64,000 nt of DNA from JACCYJ01 sp038198775 (GCA_038198775.1 JBBPZV010000006.1:1-64000), one strand, 5' to 3'; shown: positions 42,576 to 55,409, numbered from the stretch's first letter. The notes: generated by a model from the sequence alone, not told the origin. A program made the numbers and translations.

Positions 42576-42652
42576 CCCTCGGGTTCGCCCTGTCGCCCGG
42601 GTTGCCACGCACTGTGTCCCGATCGTCATCTGGTGCCGATTTCCCGGACCAG

Positions 42653-43618
42653 TCACTGCCTGGCGGCCCCAGAGGGCCGTGGCGCAGCGGACACCCCAGC
42701 AGCGTCCTCGTCGGGCCGAGGACCGGTGTAGTCCGGCCCGTACGCGCCGGGCGCCGGGCGCCGACTGCGCCGCGGCGGCCGATGTCCGGGGGCCATCCGG
42801 CGGGCGGTCACCAAGAACGCGGTGTGGCCGACCATGGCGTGGTCGGGGCGGATCGCGAGCCCCTCCACGTGCCAGGACCGCACCAGCGTCTCCCAGGCGT
42901 ACGGCTCGGTGAAGCCGCCGTGCTCACGCAGGGTCTCCACGAGGCGCCCGAGCTGGGTGGTGGTCGCGACGTACGAGCACACCACGCCCCCGGGTGACAG
43001 CGCGGCGGCGACGACTGCGACGCACTCCCATGGTGCGAGCATGTCGAGGACGACCCGGTCGACGTCGCGCTCGGCGAGCTGTTCGGCGAGGTCACCGACG
43101 GTCAGCCGCCACGCCGGGTGCGCGCCGCCGTACAGCTCCTCGACGTTGCGCCGGGCCACCTCGGCGAAGTCCGGGCGCCGCTCGTAGGACGACACCAGTC
43201 CGGTAGGCCCGACCACCCGCAGCAGCTGGGCGGTCAGCGCCCCCGAGCCGGCCCCGGCCTCGACCACCCGGGCGCCGGGGAACACGTCGGCCGCGGAGAG
43301 GATCTGCGCCGCGTCCTTGGGATAGACGACCGCCGCCGCCCGCGGCATCGCGACGACGTGCTCGCTGAGCAGCGGGCGGAGCACCAGGTACGCGGCCCCA
43401 CCGGAGGAGCGGACCACCACGCCTTCGAGCGACCCGATCAGCTCGTCGTGGGCCACCGCTCCCTTGTTGGTGAAGAACTGGGCGCCGGCCTCCAGCCGGA
43501 TGCTGTGGCGCCGGCCCTTGGCGTCGGTGAGCCGCACCCACTCCCCGGGCAGCAACCGGCCCCCACGGGCCGCCGACCAGGTCGGCGGCGGACCGGGAGC
43601 ACCGTCGGGTTCGGCCAC
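42653..43618 (-). CDS. trmI: tRNA (adenine-N1)-methyltransferase TrmI
   Basis: A 321-residue SAM methyltransferase: N-terminal beta domain (PGEWVRLTDAKGRRHSIRLEAGAQFFTNKGAVAHDELIG), the conserved YPKDAAQIL motif, SAM motif VVEAGAGSGALTAQLLR, and VLDMLAPWECV. It makes m1A58 in tRNA. The C-terminal 40 residues are a basic, Pro-rich extension. GTG start four bases after the site-2 protease stop. It neighbours arc, as in mycobacteria. Confidence 0.95.
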   Translation of the reverse strand: MAEPDGAPGPPPTWSAARGGRLLPGEWVRLTDAKGRRHSIRLEAGAQFFTNKGAVAHDELIGSLEGVVVRSSGGAAYLVLRPLLSEHVVAMPRAAAVVYPKDAAQILSAADVFPGARVVEAGAGSGALTAQLLRVVGPTGLVSSYERRPDFAEVARRNVEELYGGAHPAWRLTVGDLAEQLAERDVDRVVLDMLAPWECVAVVAAALSPGGVVCSYVATTTQLGRLVETLREHGGFTEPYAWETLVRSWHVEGLAIRPDHAMVGHTAFLVTARRMAPGHRPPRRSRRPAPGAYGPDYTGPRPDEDAAGVSAAPRPSGAARQ

Positions 43619-43622
43619 GGGG

Positions 43623-44774
43623 TCAGGCGCGGGCGAAGGCGGCGTCGACGTCGGCGGTCACCAAGACACCGAACACCGAGCCGTCGGCCTCCACCAGGAG
43701 GTACTCCGAGGATGGGGTGTGGTGCATGGCTCGTACCAGAGCCTCTCCGGTCAGGTCGGCGGGGAGCATCAGTCCCGGCTCCAGCCGACGGGCCACCGCA
43801 CCGGTGCTGAGCCAGGGGCGGCGGCCCTCGGGAGTCGCCAGCACCGCTTGTTCGTTGACGACGGCCAGCGGCTCACCGGCCGGACCGAGCACGACGAGGC
43901 CTCCCGCGTCACACTCGCGCGCCCGCCGTACCGCCTCGGCGAGGGGCACGTCCTCGGGTACCGCCAAGGCACGGCGCGCCAGCGTCCTCGCCACCAGTGC
44001 GGGCATCCGGCGGCGCAGCCGCGCCACCTGGAGTGCGTTGCTGGAACCGGTCCACAAGAACACCGCGAGGACGAACGCCATCACGAAGTCGACGAGGCTC
44101 GGACGAACGCCGAACACCGCAGGAAGGAACAACGGGTAGGCGAGTACCAGGCAGGCGACCGCACGGCCCGACCAGCCCGCCACCGCGGTGGCCAGGTTGG
44201 GCCGGCCGGTGATCGCCCAGACCGCGGCGCGAAGCACCTTGCCACCGTCGAGCGGCAGGCCCGGGACGAGGTTGAAGACGGCGACCACGAAGTTGGACAG
44301 GGCGAGACCCTCGAGCGCGAAGTTGATCAGACCGGGAGAGGTCAGCATGCTCGCCAACCAGGCGACCGCAGCAACGGCGGCTGAGGTGATCGGACCCACG
44401 ACCGAGATCCAGAACTCCCGCTTCGGCGATGTCACCTCCCCCTCGATCGTGGTTACGCCGCCCAGGAAGTGCAGGGTCACCGAGGACACCTGCATGCCGA
44501 ATCCGCGAGCCGCCAGCGCGTGGGAGATCTCGTGCAGCAGGACCGACAGGTACAGCAGCACCGCGAAGGCGAAACCGGCGGCGTACACCAAGCCGCCCAG
44601 ACCCGGCGCAACCGCGTCCACCCGTGGCGCCACCAATACCGAGATGAACACCGCGACCACGATCCATGAGGAGCGGACCAGCACGTCCACACCGGCGATC
44701 TGACCGACCCGCAGCGTTCCGGGTTCCCGCGGTCTGGGGTCAGTGCCACCGGACTTTCGGGTTGTGCCGTCCAC
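43623..44774 (-). CDS. site-2 protease family zinc metalloprotease with CBS region
   Basis: A 383-residue polytopic protease: HEISHAL (zinc motif, about residues 81-87) in helix 2 and NLVPGLPLDGGK in a later helix supply the His/His/Asp ligands. The cytosolic C-terminal 120 residues look like a CBS pair (VPLAEAVRRARECDAGGLVVLGPAGEPLAVVNE). S2P enzymes cleave transmembrane anti-sigma factors or signal-peptide remnants. TAGCGT six bases before the GTG indicates leaderless transcription. Divergent from the RecB-like gene by 50 bp. Confidence 0.93.
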   Translation of the reverse strand: MDGTTRKSGGTDPRPREPGTLRVGQIAGVDVLVRSSWIVVAVFISVLVAPRVDAVAPGLGGLVYAAGFAFAVLLYLSVLLHEISHALAARGFGMQVSSVTLHFLGGVTTIEGEVTSPKREFWISVVGPITSAAVAAVAWLASMLTSPGLINFALEGLALSNFVVAVFNLVPGLPLDGGKVLRAAVWAITGRPNLATAVAGWSGRAVACLVLAYPLFLPAVFGVRPSLVDFVMAFVLAVFLWTGSSNALQVARLRRRMPALVARTLARRALAVPEDVPLAEAVRRARECDAGGLVVLGPAGEPLAVVNEQAVLATPEGRRPWLSTGAVARRLEPGLMLPADLTGEALVRAMHHTPSSEYLLVEADGSVFGVLVTADVDAAFARA

Positions 44775-44780
44775 TCCGCC

Positions 44781-44786
44781 ACGCTA
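44781..44786 (-). promoter_or_regulatory. -10 (TAGCGT) for leaderless site-2 protease-trmI transcript
   Basis: TAGCGT, six bases GGCGGA, GTG at 44774. Confidence 0.5.
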
Positions 44787-44811
44787 GCGCGGAACTGTCG
44801 GTGAGCTGTCA

Positions 44812-44817
44812 TAACCT
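44812..44817 (+). promoter_or_regulatory. -10 (TAACCT) for leaderless RecB-like nuclease transcript
   Basis: TAACCT, seven bases TCCGGAC, ATG at 44825; no Shine-Dalgarno. Confidence 0.45.
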
Positions 44818-44824
44818 TCCGGAC

Positions 44825-45733
44825 ATGGCCACCGACCTGTTCCCGGAGCGCACCGAGAGGGGTCGTTCGCCGCTTCCGGCCGACGGGGACCGCGTGGTCG
44901 CCAGCCTGTCGCCGAGCCGCGCAGCCGACTTCATGACCTGCCCGTTGCTGTACCGGTTCCGCGTGCTCGATCGGCTTCCGGAGGCCCCGAGCCAGGCTGC
45001 GGTCCGGGGCACCGTGGTCCACAGCGTGCTGGAGCGACTGTTCGACCTGCCGGCACCGGAGCGGACGCCGCAGGCGGCGCACACCATGGTCGCCCGGCAG
45101 TGGGAGCGGCTGGTGGGCGACGAGCCCGAGTTGGCCCAGATGTTCGCCGGAGCCGACGGCGACGCCGTCGGCTCGTGGCTCGCCGAGTGCCGCACGCTGC
45201 TGGACCTGTACTTCCAGCTCGAGGACCCGAGCCGCCTCGAACCTGTCCAGCGGGAGCTCTACGTCGAGCACGTGCTCGAGTCGGGGCTGCTGCTGCGCGG
45301 CTACATCGATCGGGTCGACGTCAACGCCGCCGGCGCCGTGCGGGTCGTCGACTACAAGACCGGACGCGCACCGAGCGAGCTGTTCGAAGCCAAGGCGCTG
45401 TTCCAGATGAAGTTCTACGCGCTGGTGCTGTGGCGCAGCAGCGGCCGCATCCCTGACCTGCTGCAGCTGGTCTACCTGGGCAACGGTGAGGTGCTGCGCT
45501 ACGCACCGCACGAGCAGGACCTCGTGGCCACCGAGCGCAAGGTCAACGCGGTGTGGGATGCGATCGCCCGCGCCACCATGACCGGCCGCTGGCTGCCCCG
45601 CCGCTCGGCGATGTGCGGCTGGTGCGACCACCAGGCGCTCTGTCCGGAATGGGGCGGCACGCCTCCGCCGCTTCCAGGAGGCGACGACTCGCCCTGCACC
45701 GCGGGTGCTGCCCGCGACATCACCGGTCAGTAG
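44825..45733 (+). CDS. RecB-family PD-(D/E)XK nuclease with probable 4Fe-4S cluster
   Basis: A 302-residue nuclease like the C-terminal domain of RecB/AddB. SPSRAADFMTCPLLYRFRVLDRL begins the fold; GTVVHSVLERLF, VQRELYVEHVLESGLLLRGYIDRVD and VRVVDYKTGRAP provide the active-site His, Asp and Asp/Lys. Cys in TCPLLY and three in MCGWCDHQALC form the iron-sulfur ligands. It probably acts in DNA repair. The 3' end overlaps the oppF-type gene end by seven bases (convergent). Confidence 0.92.
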   Translation: MATDLFPERTERGRSPLPADGDRVVASLSPSRAADFMTCPLLYRFRVLDRLPEAPSQAAVRGTVVHSVLERLFDLPAPERTPQAAHTMVARQWERLVGDEPELAQMFAGADGDAVGSWLAECRTLLDLYFQLEDPSRLEPVQRELYVEHVLESGLLLRGYIDRVDVNAAGAVRVVDYKTGRAPSELFEAKALFQMKFYALVLWRSSGRIPDLLQLVYLGNGEVLRYAPHEQDLVATERKVNAVWDAIARATMTGRWLPRRSAMCGWCDHQALCPEWGGTPPPLPGGDDSPCTAGAARDITGQ

Positions 45734-47004
45734 AGGTGGCAGGCGACGTCGACGTCGCCGCAGCGCCGGAGCCGCGGGTCCTCCCCGTCGCAGAAGTCGA
45801 CCTCGACGCCGGCGTCGGCGTTGCGCACGGCCGCCACGCCGCTCCAGAACGGGTCGTCCGGGGTGTCCGATCGCAGCCGGTCGACGAGATCCCCGACGGC
45901 GACGGCCGTCGACCCCGAACCTGGGGTAAGCAGGGCCGGGCCGCCGGGCTCGTCGAGGCCGGCAATGTCGCCGACGATCCGACGCTCCCGGTCGTAGTCA
46001 TCTGGCGGCACCGAGGCCCAGTGCCGCTCGAGCAGCGCCCGGAGGTCGGGGCGCTCCCAACCGCAGACCTCGAAGGCGGCCGGACAGCGGGGATGGAAGG
46101 CGCATCCGCTCGGCGGCGCCGCGGCGTCCGGGATCTCTCCGCGGGGCAGGTCCTTCGGCACCGAGCGGTCCGGGTCCAGGTCGGGAATCGCGGCGAGCAG
46201 TGCCTTGGTGTACGGGTGCTTGGGGTCGGCGAAGATGGCAGCGGTAGGTCCGATCTCCACCACGCGCCCCAGGTACATGATCGCCACCCGGTCGCAGAAG
46301 AACTTCGCGCTGGCCAGGTCGTGGGTGATGTAGACGTACGTCAGGTTCAGGCTCTCCTTGAGGTCGACCATGAGCTGCAGGATCTTCGCCCTGACGCTCA
46401 TGTCGAGCATCGAGATCGGTTCGTCCGCTACGAGCAGGGTGGGACCGGTGATGATCGCCCGCGCCAGGACTGCCCGCTGCTTCTGACCGCCGGACAGGTC
46501 GGAGGGGTACTTGTCCAAGAACTGCTCCGCCGGGGCCAAGCCAACCCGCTCGAAGGCCTCCGCCACGTGGCGCCGGAGCTCGGGTCGGCGGACCAGCTTG
46601 TGTATCAGCAACGGATGCCCGACCTGCTCGACCAGGGTCATGGCGGGGTTGAGCGCAGCGTTGGGGTCCTGGAAGACCATCTGCAGCCGGGTGCGCATCC
46701 GGCGGAGCGCTCGCTCGTTGAGCCCGACGATGTCCTCGCCGTCGAAGCGGATGTGGCCACCGGTCGGTTGGACGAGACCGAGCAGCGCCCTGCCCAGCGT
46801 GGTCTTGCCGCTGCCCGACTCGCCTACGAGTCCCAGCACCTCCCCAGTGCGCAACCGCAGCGACACCCCGTCGACGGCGCGGACGCTTCCGGTGTCGCGG
46901 CCCAGCAACCGGGCCAGGCTGCTGCCCCGCAGCTCGAAGTGCACGCTGACGTCTTCGACGTCGATGAGCGTGCCCGGGTCACCGGACTCAGGCCTCCTCG
47001 GCAC
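45727..47004 (-). CDS. oligopeptide ABC transporter ATP-binding protein (OppF type) with C-terminal extension
   Basis: A 425-residue ATPase: Walker A GLVGESGSGKTT, signature DLSGGQKQR, Walker B LLVADEPIS (Asp-Glu-Pro), and the oligopeptide domain with PPSGCAFHPRCPAAFEVCG near 300-320. Relatives are about 330 residues; here about 95 residues follow, rich in acids and ending FCDGEDPRLRRCGDVDVACHLY with three cysteines. The extension is not recognised. GTG start 17 bases inside the oppD gene. Confidence 0.92.
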   Translation of the reverse strand: MPRRPESGDPGTLIDVEDVSVHFELRGSSLARLLGRDTGSVRAVDGVSLRLRTGEVLGLVGESGSGKTTLGRALLGLVQPTGGHIRFDGEDIVGLNERALRRMRTRLQMVFQDPNAALNPAMTLVEQVGHPLLIHKLVRRPELRRHVAEAFERVGLAPAEQFLDKYPSDLSGGQKQRAVLARAIITGPTLLVADEPISMLDMSVRAKILQLMVDLKESLNLTYVYITHDLASAKFFCDRVAIMYLGRVVEIGPTAAIFADPKHPYTKALLAAIPDLDPDRSVPKDLPRGEIPDAAAPPSGCAFHPRCPAAFEVCGWERPDLRALLERHWASVPPDDYDRERRIVGDIAGLDEPGGPALLTPGSGSTAVAVGDLVDRLRSDTPDDPFWSGVAAVRNADAGVEVDFCDGEDPRLRRCGDVDVACHLY

Positions 47005-48061
47005 TGCTGATCTCCTCCCGCTCGAGGGGCTCTCGATCGACGTCGGTGACGTCGCCTCCTCCCTGGTGCAACCAGCAGGACGCCTGGCTGCCGACAGGGG
47101 TGGGCCGCAGCCGCGGCGCTCGAGCCGGGCACACCCTCATCGCATCCGGGCAGCGCGGGTGGAACCGGCAGCCGCTCGGCGGCGACACGAGGTCTGGGGG
47201 CGCGCCCGGGATGTAGTTCAGCCCGGTGGTGGTGAGGGAGATAGTCGAGCGCAGCAGCTCGCGGGTGTACGGGTGCTGCGGGGAGCGAAACACCTCGCGG
47301 GCGGCTCCGATCTCGACAACCTCTCCGGCGTACATCACCGCAACACGGTCGCACGCCTCGGCGACGATGCCCAGGTTGTGGGTGATCAGCAGCAGCGCGG
47401 TGTCGATCTGTTGCCGCAGGTCCGCCAGCAGCGCGATGATCTGCGCCTCGACGAGCACGTCGAGGGCAGTGGTGGGCTCGTCAGCGACGACGAAGGCGGG
47501 TTCGAGCACGAGCGCCAGGGCGATCATGAGGCGTTGCCTCATCCCCCCGGAGAACTCATGAGGGTACGAGCGGTAGCGCGTCGGTGGGATCCCGATCCGG
47601 CGCAGGATGGCCAACGCCCGCTGGCGCGCCTGGGGGCGGTCAAGACCCGATAGGTGGGTTCTCAGCGCCTCCTCGAAGTGCTCGCTGATCCGCATCAGCG
47701 GGTTCAGCCGGGTGAGCGGCTCCTGGAAGATCATCGCCAGGTCGGTGCCCCGCAGGCCGGCGCGGCGGCTCGTTGGCATCGCCAGCACGTCGCGACCCTG
47801 GTACTCCAGGCTGCCATCCATCTTGGCGCCGTCGGGCAGCAGCCCCAGCAGGCCCCGGCCGAGGGTGGACTTCCCGCAGCCGGACTCCCCGACGAGGCCG
47901 AGAGTTTCGCCCGCTCGCACCTCGAACGACACACCGTCGACGGCTCGTACCGGCCCCCGTTCGGTTCCGTACCAGATCCGCAGGTCCCGCGCCGACACCA
48001 CCACGTCACCGGCGCCCCGCCGGTCCTGGTCCACCTGGCGTGGCTGCCTCCCGCCCCTCAC
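46988..48061 (-). CDS. oligopeptide ABC transporter ATP-binding protein (OppD type)
   Basis: A 357-residue ATPase with GLVGESGCGKSTLGR, HEFSGGMRQRLMIA and AFVVADEPTTALD. The Opp-specific tail has PPSGCRFHPRCPDAMRVCPARAP. It energises peptide import with the OppF-type partner. The GTG at 48061 overlaps the oppC stop by four bases, giving a roughly 20-residue lead before the nucleotide-binding domain; GTG codons just before VSARDLRIWYG are alternatives. Confidence 0.93.
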   Translation of the reverse strand: MRGGRQPRQVDQDRRGAGDVVVSARDLRIWYGTERGPVRAVDGVSFEVRAGETLGLVGESGCGKSTLGRGLLGLLPDGAKMDGSLEYQGRDVLAMPTSRRAGLRGTDLAMIFQEPLTRLNPLMRISEHFEEALRTHLSGLDRPQARQRALAILRRIGIPPTRYRSYPHEFSGGMRQRLMIALALVLEPAFVVADEPTTALDVLVEAQIIALLADLRQQIDTALLLITHNLGIVAEACDRVAVMYAGEVVEIGAAREVFRSPQHPYTRELLRSTISLTTTGLNYIPGAPPDLVSPPSGCRFHPRCPDAMRVCPARAPRLRPTPVGSQASCWLHQGGGDVTDVDREPLEREEISSAEEA

Positions 48062-49044
48062 TGCGACGGCTCGCCGTCCGGCCCCGGCAGCTGCACCGGC
48101 AGCAGCTTGCGCCGGCGGAGGGTGGGGTTGACGGTCTCGTTCAGGCCCTCCCCGACCAAGGTGAGCCCGGTGACGAGCAACACGATGGCCAGCCCGGGAA
48201 ACGTCGCCGTCCACCACACGCCGGAGGCGACGTCACTCAGCGCCCGCTTGAGGTCGTAGCCCCATTCGGAGGCGTTCTGCGGCTGGATGCCGAGGCCGAG
48301 GAAACCCAGCGCGGCCAGCGTGCCGATGGCATCGGCGGCGTTGAGGGTGCCGACGACCGGGACGCTCTGCACGACGTTGGGGAAGACGTACTTGCGCATG
48401 ATCGTGACCCGGTTGGCGCCGATCGAACGGGCGGCTTCGACGTAGGTGGCTTCCCGAGCGCTGATCGTGGTGTTGCGCACCACCCGGAAGTACTGCGGGA
48501 TATAGATCACCGTCAGTGACAGCGCCGCCGCCAGGATGCCCCCGCCGAGCCGCTCCACGAGCAAGAAGGCGAACACGATCGCCAGCAACAGTGAGGGAAA
48601 GGCGTACAGCGCGTCCATCAAGAGCAGCAGGATCCGGTCCAGCCAGCCGCCCAGGTAGCCGCTGACCAGACCGAGGATGACACCGATGAGCAAAGAGGCT
48701 GCCAGCGACAACAACACCACCTGCAGCGCGGTCCGGCTACCCCACATCACCCTCGACAAGACGTCGTAGAACTGGTCGTTGGTGCCGAACGGATGCGCAC
48801 CGCTGGGGGTGCCTCGCTTCGGGAACGGCACCCCGCCGGCGCTCTTCTGGGCGAAGCCGTAGGGCGCCAGCCACGGTGCGAAGACGGCCGCCACGACGAA
48901 GGCGAGCGTGATGAACAAGCCGATGAACAACAGCCAGCGCGCGACACCCTGGGTGCGGACCACCGGGGTGGCCAGCCGTCGCAGCGACCGCACGGTTCGG
49001 CTGGGAGCGGCCGTCAGCCCGTTCGCGGTCCCTTCGACGGCCAT
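48058..49044 (-). CDS. oligopeptide ABC transporter permease (OppC type)
   Basis: A 328-residue permease with six helices and the EAA loop REATYVEAARSIGANRVTIMRKYVFPN. The periplasmic N-terminal loop PHFGTNDQFYDVLSR-like text (AHPFGTNDQFYDVLSRVMWG) is characteristic of DppC/OppC. The ATG overlaps the oppB stop (ATGA). Confidence 0.95.
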   Translation of the reverse strand: MAVEGTANGLTAAPSRTVRSLRRLATPVVRTQGVARWLLFIGLFITLAFVVAAVFAPWLAPYGFAQKSAGGVPFPKRGTPSGAHPFGTNDQFYDVLSRVMWGSRTALQVVLLSLAASLLIGVILGLVSGYLGGWLDRILLLLMDALYAFPSLLLAIVFAFLLVERLGGGILAAALSLTVIYIPQYFRVVRNTTISAREATYVEAARSIGANRVTIMRKYVFPNVVQSVPVVGTLNAADAIGTLAALGFLGLGIQPQNASEWGYDLKRALSDVASGVWWTATFPGLAIVLLVTGLTLVGEGLNETVNPTLRRRKLLPVQLPGPDGEPSQ

Positions 49045-50072
49045 CAGTACCGGATCCTCGGGTCGATCAGCGCGTTGACGATGTCGACGACGACGCTGAT
49101 CACGACCACGACCACGGCGAACAACGTGATGATGCCCTGCACCGCGGCGTAGTCGCGGGCACCGATGTAGTCGACCAGCTTGCGGCCCAGCCCCGGCCAG
49201 TTGAACGTGGACTCGGTGAGCACCGCGCCCGAGAGCAGCAGCGCGACCTGCAGCCCGAGGATGGTGACGAACGGAACCAGGGCGTTGCGGAAGGCGTAGG
49301 CCACGAGGACCCGGCGTTCAGGCAGGCCACGGGCACGTGCCGCCTCGACGTAGTCGCCGCGAAGGGTCTGCAGCATGTTGACCCGCACCAGCCGGATGAA
49401 CACCCCGCACAGCAGCAGCCCCAGCGTCACCGCGGGCAGCACGAGGTGCAGGAGCACGTCTCGCACCGCAGTGGTGTTGCCGGCGAGAATTGCGTCGAGC
49501 AGCAGCACATGGGTCCGCGGCTGCACCTCGAACTGGGTGATCGGTGTCGACATGCCACTGGTCGGAAACCAGCCGAGCTTGACCGCGAACAGCAGCTGCG
49601 CCAGCAGGCCGACGAAGAACACGGGGGCGGCGTAGCTGACGATGCCGAAGACCCGGATGATCACGTCGGGCACGCTGTCGCGGAACCGCCCGGCGAGCAC
49701 CCCCAGCGGGACCCCGACCACCAGGGCCACCAGCAGGGCGGACAGCGTGAGCGTGAGAGTTGCTCCACCGTTGTCACGGACGACCTGTGTGATCGGGATG
49801 TTGTCGGAGATGGTCTTGCCGAAGTCGAAGCGCACGACGCTGCCGAGGTACTCCAGGTACTGCTGCAACAGCGGGCGGTCGAGCCCTAGCGCCGCGCGAC
49901 GCTCCGCCAGCGCGGCCGGAGCCAGCCGGTCCCCCACCGCGGCGCTGACCGGGTCACCGGGCGCCACCCGCAGCAGCAAGAAGACCAGGGTCAGCAGCAA
50001 CCACACCATCGGAAGGGTGAGCAGGAGCCGCTGCAGGATGTAGCGGGGAAGGGACCCGGACGCTCCACGCAT
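49044..50072 (-). CDS. oligopeptide ABC transporter permease (OppB type)
   Basis: A 342-residue permease opening RYILQRLLLTLPMVWLLLTLVFLLLRVAPGDP, the DppB/OppB signature, with the EAA loop GDYVEAARARGLPERRVLVAYAFRNALVP. It pairs with the OppC-type permease to make the membrane channel. It is 87 bp downstream of the binding-protein gene, with a GC-rich hairpin in the gap. Confidence 0.95.
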   Translation of the reverse strand: MRGASGSLPRYILQRLLLTLPMVWLLLTLVFLLLRVAPGDPVSAAVGDRLAPAALAERRAALGLDRPLLQQYLEYLGSVVRFDFGKTISDNIPITQVVRDNGGATLTLTLSALLVALVVGVPLGVLAGRFRDSVPDVIIRVFGIVSYAAPVFFVGLLAQLLFAVKLGWFPTSGMSTPITQFEVQPRTHVLLLDAILAGNTTAVRDVLLHLVLPAVTLGLLLCGVFIRLVRVNMLQTLRGDYVEAARARGLPERRVLVAYAFRNALVPFVTILGLQVALLLSGAVLTESTFNWPGLGRKLVDYIGARDYAAVQGIITLFAVVVVVISVVVDIVNALIDPRIRY

Positions 50073-50122
50073 GCCACTCCTCCTCGGCGCTCATCCAACC
50101 ACCCGGCACCGGGCGCGAACAT

Positions 50123-50147
50123 GGGGCCCAGCCACCAGCCGGGCCCC
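50123..50147. terminator. hairpin between the peptide-binding protein gene and the permease genes
   Basis: GGGGCCC (50123-50129) and GGGCCCC (50141-50147) form a 7-bp GC stem with an 11-nt loop. It could stop or slow part of the transcript or protect the 3' end of the binding-protein mRNA, so that the binding protein is made in excess over the permease. Confidence 0.5.
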
Positions 50148-50159
50148 ACGCCGCGCCTG

Positions 50160-51746
50160 TCACCCGTTCTTGGTGATCTTCCAGAACCGGAAGATGAACG
50201 ACGGGTCGAGGGTGTCGGCAACGCCCTGCATGCCGGGGCCGGCTACCGCGACGTTCTTGCCGACCCAGCTGGGAATCAGCGGCACGTCCTTGGCGACCAG
50301 CGCCTGCAGCTGCTGGAAGATCTGCTCGCGCTGGCCCTGGTCCGACGTCGCCTGCTCCTGAGCCACCAGGCTGTTGGCCTGCTTGCTGGAGTAGCCGTTG
50401 GCGTAGAAGCCACCGTCGACGACGAACGGTGACAGGTAGTTGTCGGCATCCAGGAAGTCCGGGAACCAGCCGAGCTGGAACAGGTCGTAGGCGTTCTGCT
50501 TGTACAGCGTCTGGTACTGCTCCCACTCGGCGTCTTTGAGCGTGACCTTGAACAGGCCGGAGCCGTTCAGCTGGTCGGCGAGCTCCGACGCCTCGTCGAC
50601 GGCGTTGGGGCCGTAGTGGGTGGGGGTGTAGCCGAGCGTCAGCGCGACCGGGGTCTGGACGCCGGCGTCGCTCAGGATCTTCTTCGCGGCGTCGACGCTG
50701 GGCTGGCCGTATCGCTGCTGGAAGGCGTCGACCTGGCCGGGGAGCCCCGGCGGAACGATGGAGTACAGCGGATTCACCGTGCCGTCATAAGCCCTTTGCG
50801 CGATCGCGTTGCGGTCGATGAGCTGCGCCACCGCCTGCCGAATCGCCGGGTTCTTGCCGACGTCGGTGTTGAACTGCCACACGAAGTAGCGGATCTCCGA
50901 GCCCTTGCCCTCGACGACGTCGACGCTGCTCTGCGACTTCAGGTCGTTGATCTCCGGTGGGGCCAGGCTTCGCCAGGCGACGTCGACCTCGTTCTTCTCG
51001 ACGGCCAGCTTGAGGGCCGAGGACTCCGCGTAGTACTGCACGAACACCTGCGGTGCCTGCGGAGTGTTCGCGCCCTGGTAGCTGGGGTTGGCCGTCAGCA
51101 CGGCCTGCTGGCCCGGCTTGTACTGGTCGAGGCGGTACGGACCCGAACCCACCACCTGGTTGTCGGGAAGCAGCGACTTCGCGGGGAAGAGCTCCTCGTC
51201 GACGATCGACGCGGTGGCGGTGGTGAGGACGAACTGGAACGTGGTGTCCGGGCGGCTCAGGTTGAACGTCACCGTGGTGTCGTCAGGCGCGTCTACCGAC
51301 TTGACCGAGCCCAACAGTCCAGACGCCCCGTTCGGGTCGGCGATCTTGAGGTTGCGCTCGATGGAGAACTTGACGTCGCTGGAGGTGAGATCGTGGCCGT
51401 TGGAGAACTTCAGCCCCGGCTTCAGCTTGCAGGTGAACGTCTTCGGGTCGTCGTACTGGCACGACTGGGCCGCGTCCGGCTGGGGAGCGTTCTCGCCCGC
51501 CGGAATCGTCAGCAGGGTCTGGTAGATGTTGTACGACAGCGTCCAGGACCCGAGGTCGTACGACCCCGCCGGGTCCAGCGCGGTCACGCTGTCGGTGGTG
51601 CCGAGGATCCACGGGTCGCCGGACCCGCCGGCGCCTCCGCTGCTGCCGCCGCTGCTGCTGCCGCCGCTGCCACCACCTCCGCACGCGGCGAGGCCGAGGA
51701 GTGCCCCGGTGGCCAGGAGAGTCGTCAGATTGCGCTTGGGAAGCAC
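50160..51746 (-). CDS. peptide ABC transporter substrate-binding lipoprotein (family 5)
   Basis: A 528-residue exported lipoprotein: lipobox LAAC at Cys22, then a Gly/Ser-rich linker (about 23-43). The SBP_bac_5 fold shows QPDAAQSCQYDDPKTFTCKLKPGLKFSNGHDLTSSDVKFSIERN and VVGSGPYRLDQYKPGQQAVL. It captures oligopeptides or similar ligands for the importer. GTG start with AGGGG six bases upstream. First gene of the opp operon. Confidence 0.95.
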   Translation of the reverse strand: MLPKRNLTTLLATGALLGLAACGGGGSGGSSSGGSSGGAGGSGDPWILGTTDSVTALDPAGSYDLGSWTLSYNIYQTLLTIPAGENAPQPDAAQSCQYDDPKTFTCKLKPGLKFSNGHDLTSSDVKFSIERNLKIADPNGASGLLGSVKSVDAPDDTTVTFNLSRPDTTFQFVLTTATASIVDEELFPAKSLLPDNQVVGSGPYRLDQYKPGQQAVLTANPSYQGANTPQAPQVFVQYYAESSALKLAVEKNEVDVAWRSLAPPEINDLKSQSSVDVVEGKGSEIRYFVWQFNTDVGKNPAIRQAVAQLIDRNAIAQRAYDGTVNPLYSIVPPGLPGQVDAFQQRYGQPSVDAAKKILSDAGVQTPVALTLGYTPTHYGPNAVDEASELADQLNGSGLFKVTLKDAEWEQYQTLYKQNAYDLFQLGWFPDFLDADNYLSPFVVDGGFYANGYSSKQANSLVAQEQATSDQGQREQIFQQLQALVAKDVPLIPSWVGKNVAVAGPGMQGVADTLDPSFIFRFWKITKNG

Positions 51747-51879
51747 TCGTCACCCCTCGGTTCGCGCCGGCCGACTTGGCAGGCTCGTGGCGGGCACACT
51801 AGCGAGGCACCGGACACTTGGGAAAGACCGGCCGGGTCACGAGTCGGTCACGGCGGCCGCTGACCGACCCTCGTCCCGC

Positions 51880-55344
<3,465 letters not shown>

Positions 55345-55378
55345 GCTGCCTCGGGGGATTTGGTACGGCGGAATCTTC

Positions 55379-55384
55379 AGCCTA
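55379..55384 (-). promoter_or_regulatory. candidate -10 (TAGGCT) for metH
   Basis: Leader of about 28 nt with GAGG near the ATG. It is back to back with the PAC2 promoter, only 71 bp separating the two genes. Confidence 0.4.
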
Positions 55385-55403
55385 CCCGTCCGGGCCGGGG
55401 CCG

Positions 55404-55409
55404 TAGGGT
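55404..55409 (+). promoter_or_regulatory. -10 (TAGGGT) for leaderless PAC2 transcript
   Basis: TAGGGT, six bases GGCGAC, GTG at 55416. Confidence 0.5.
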
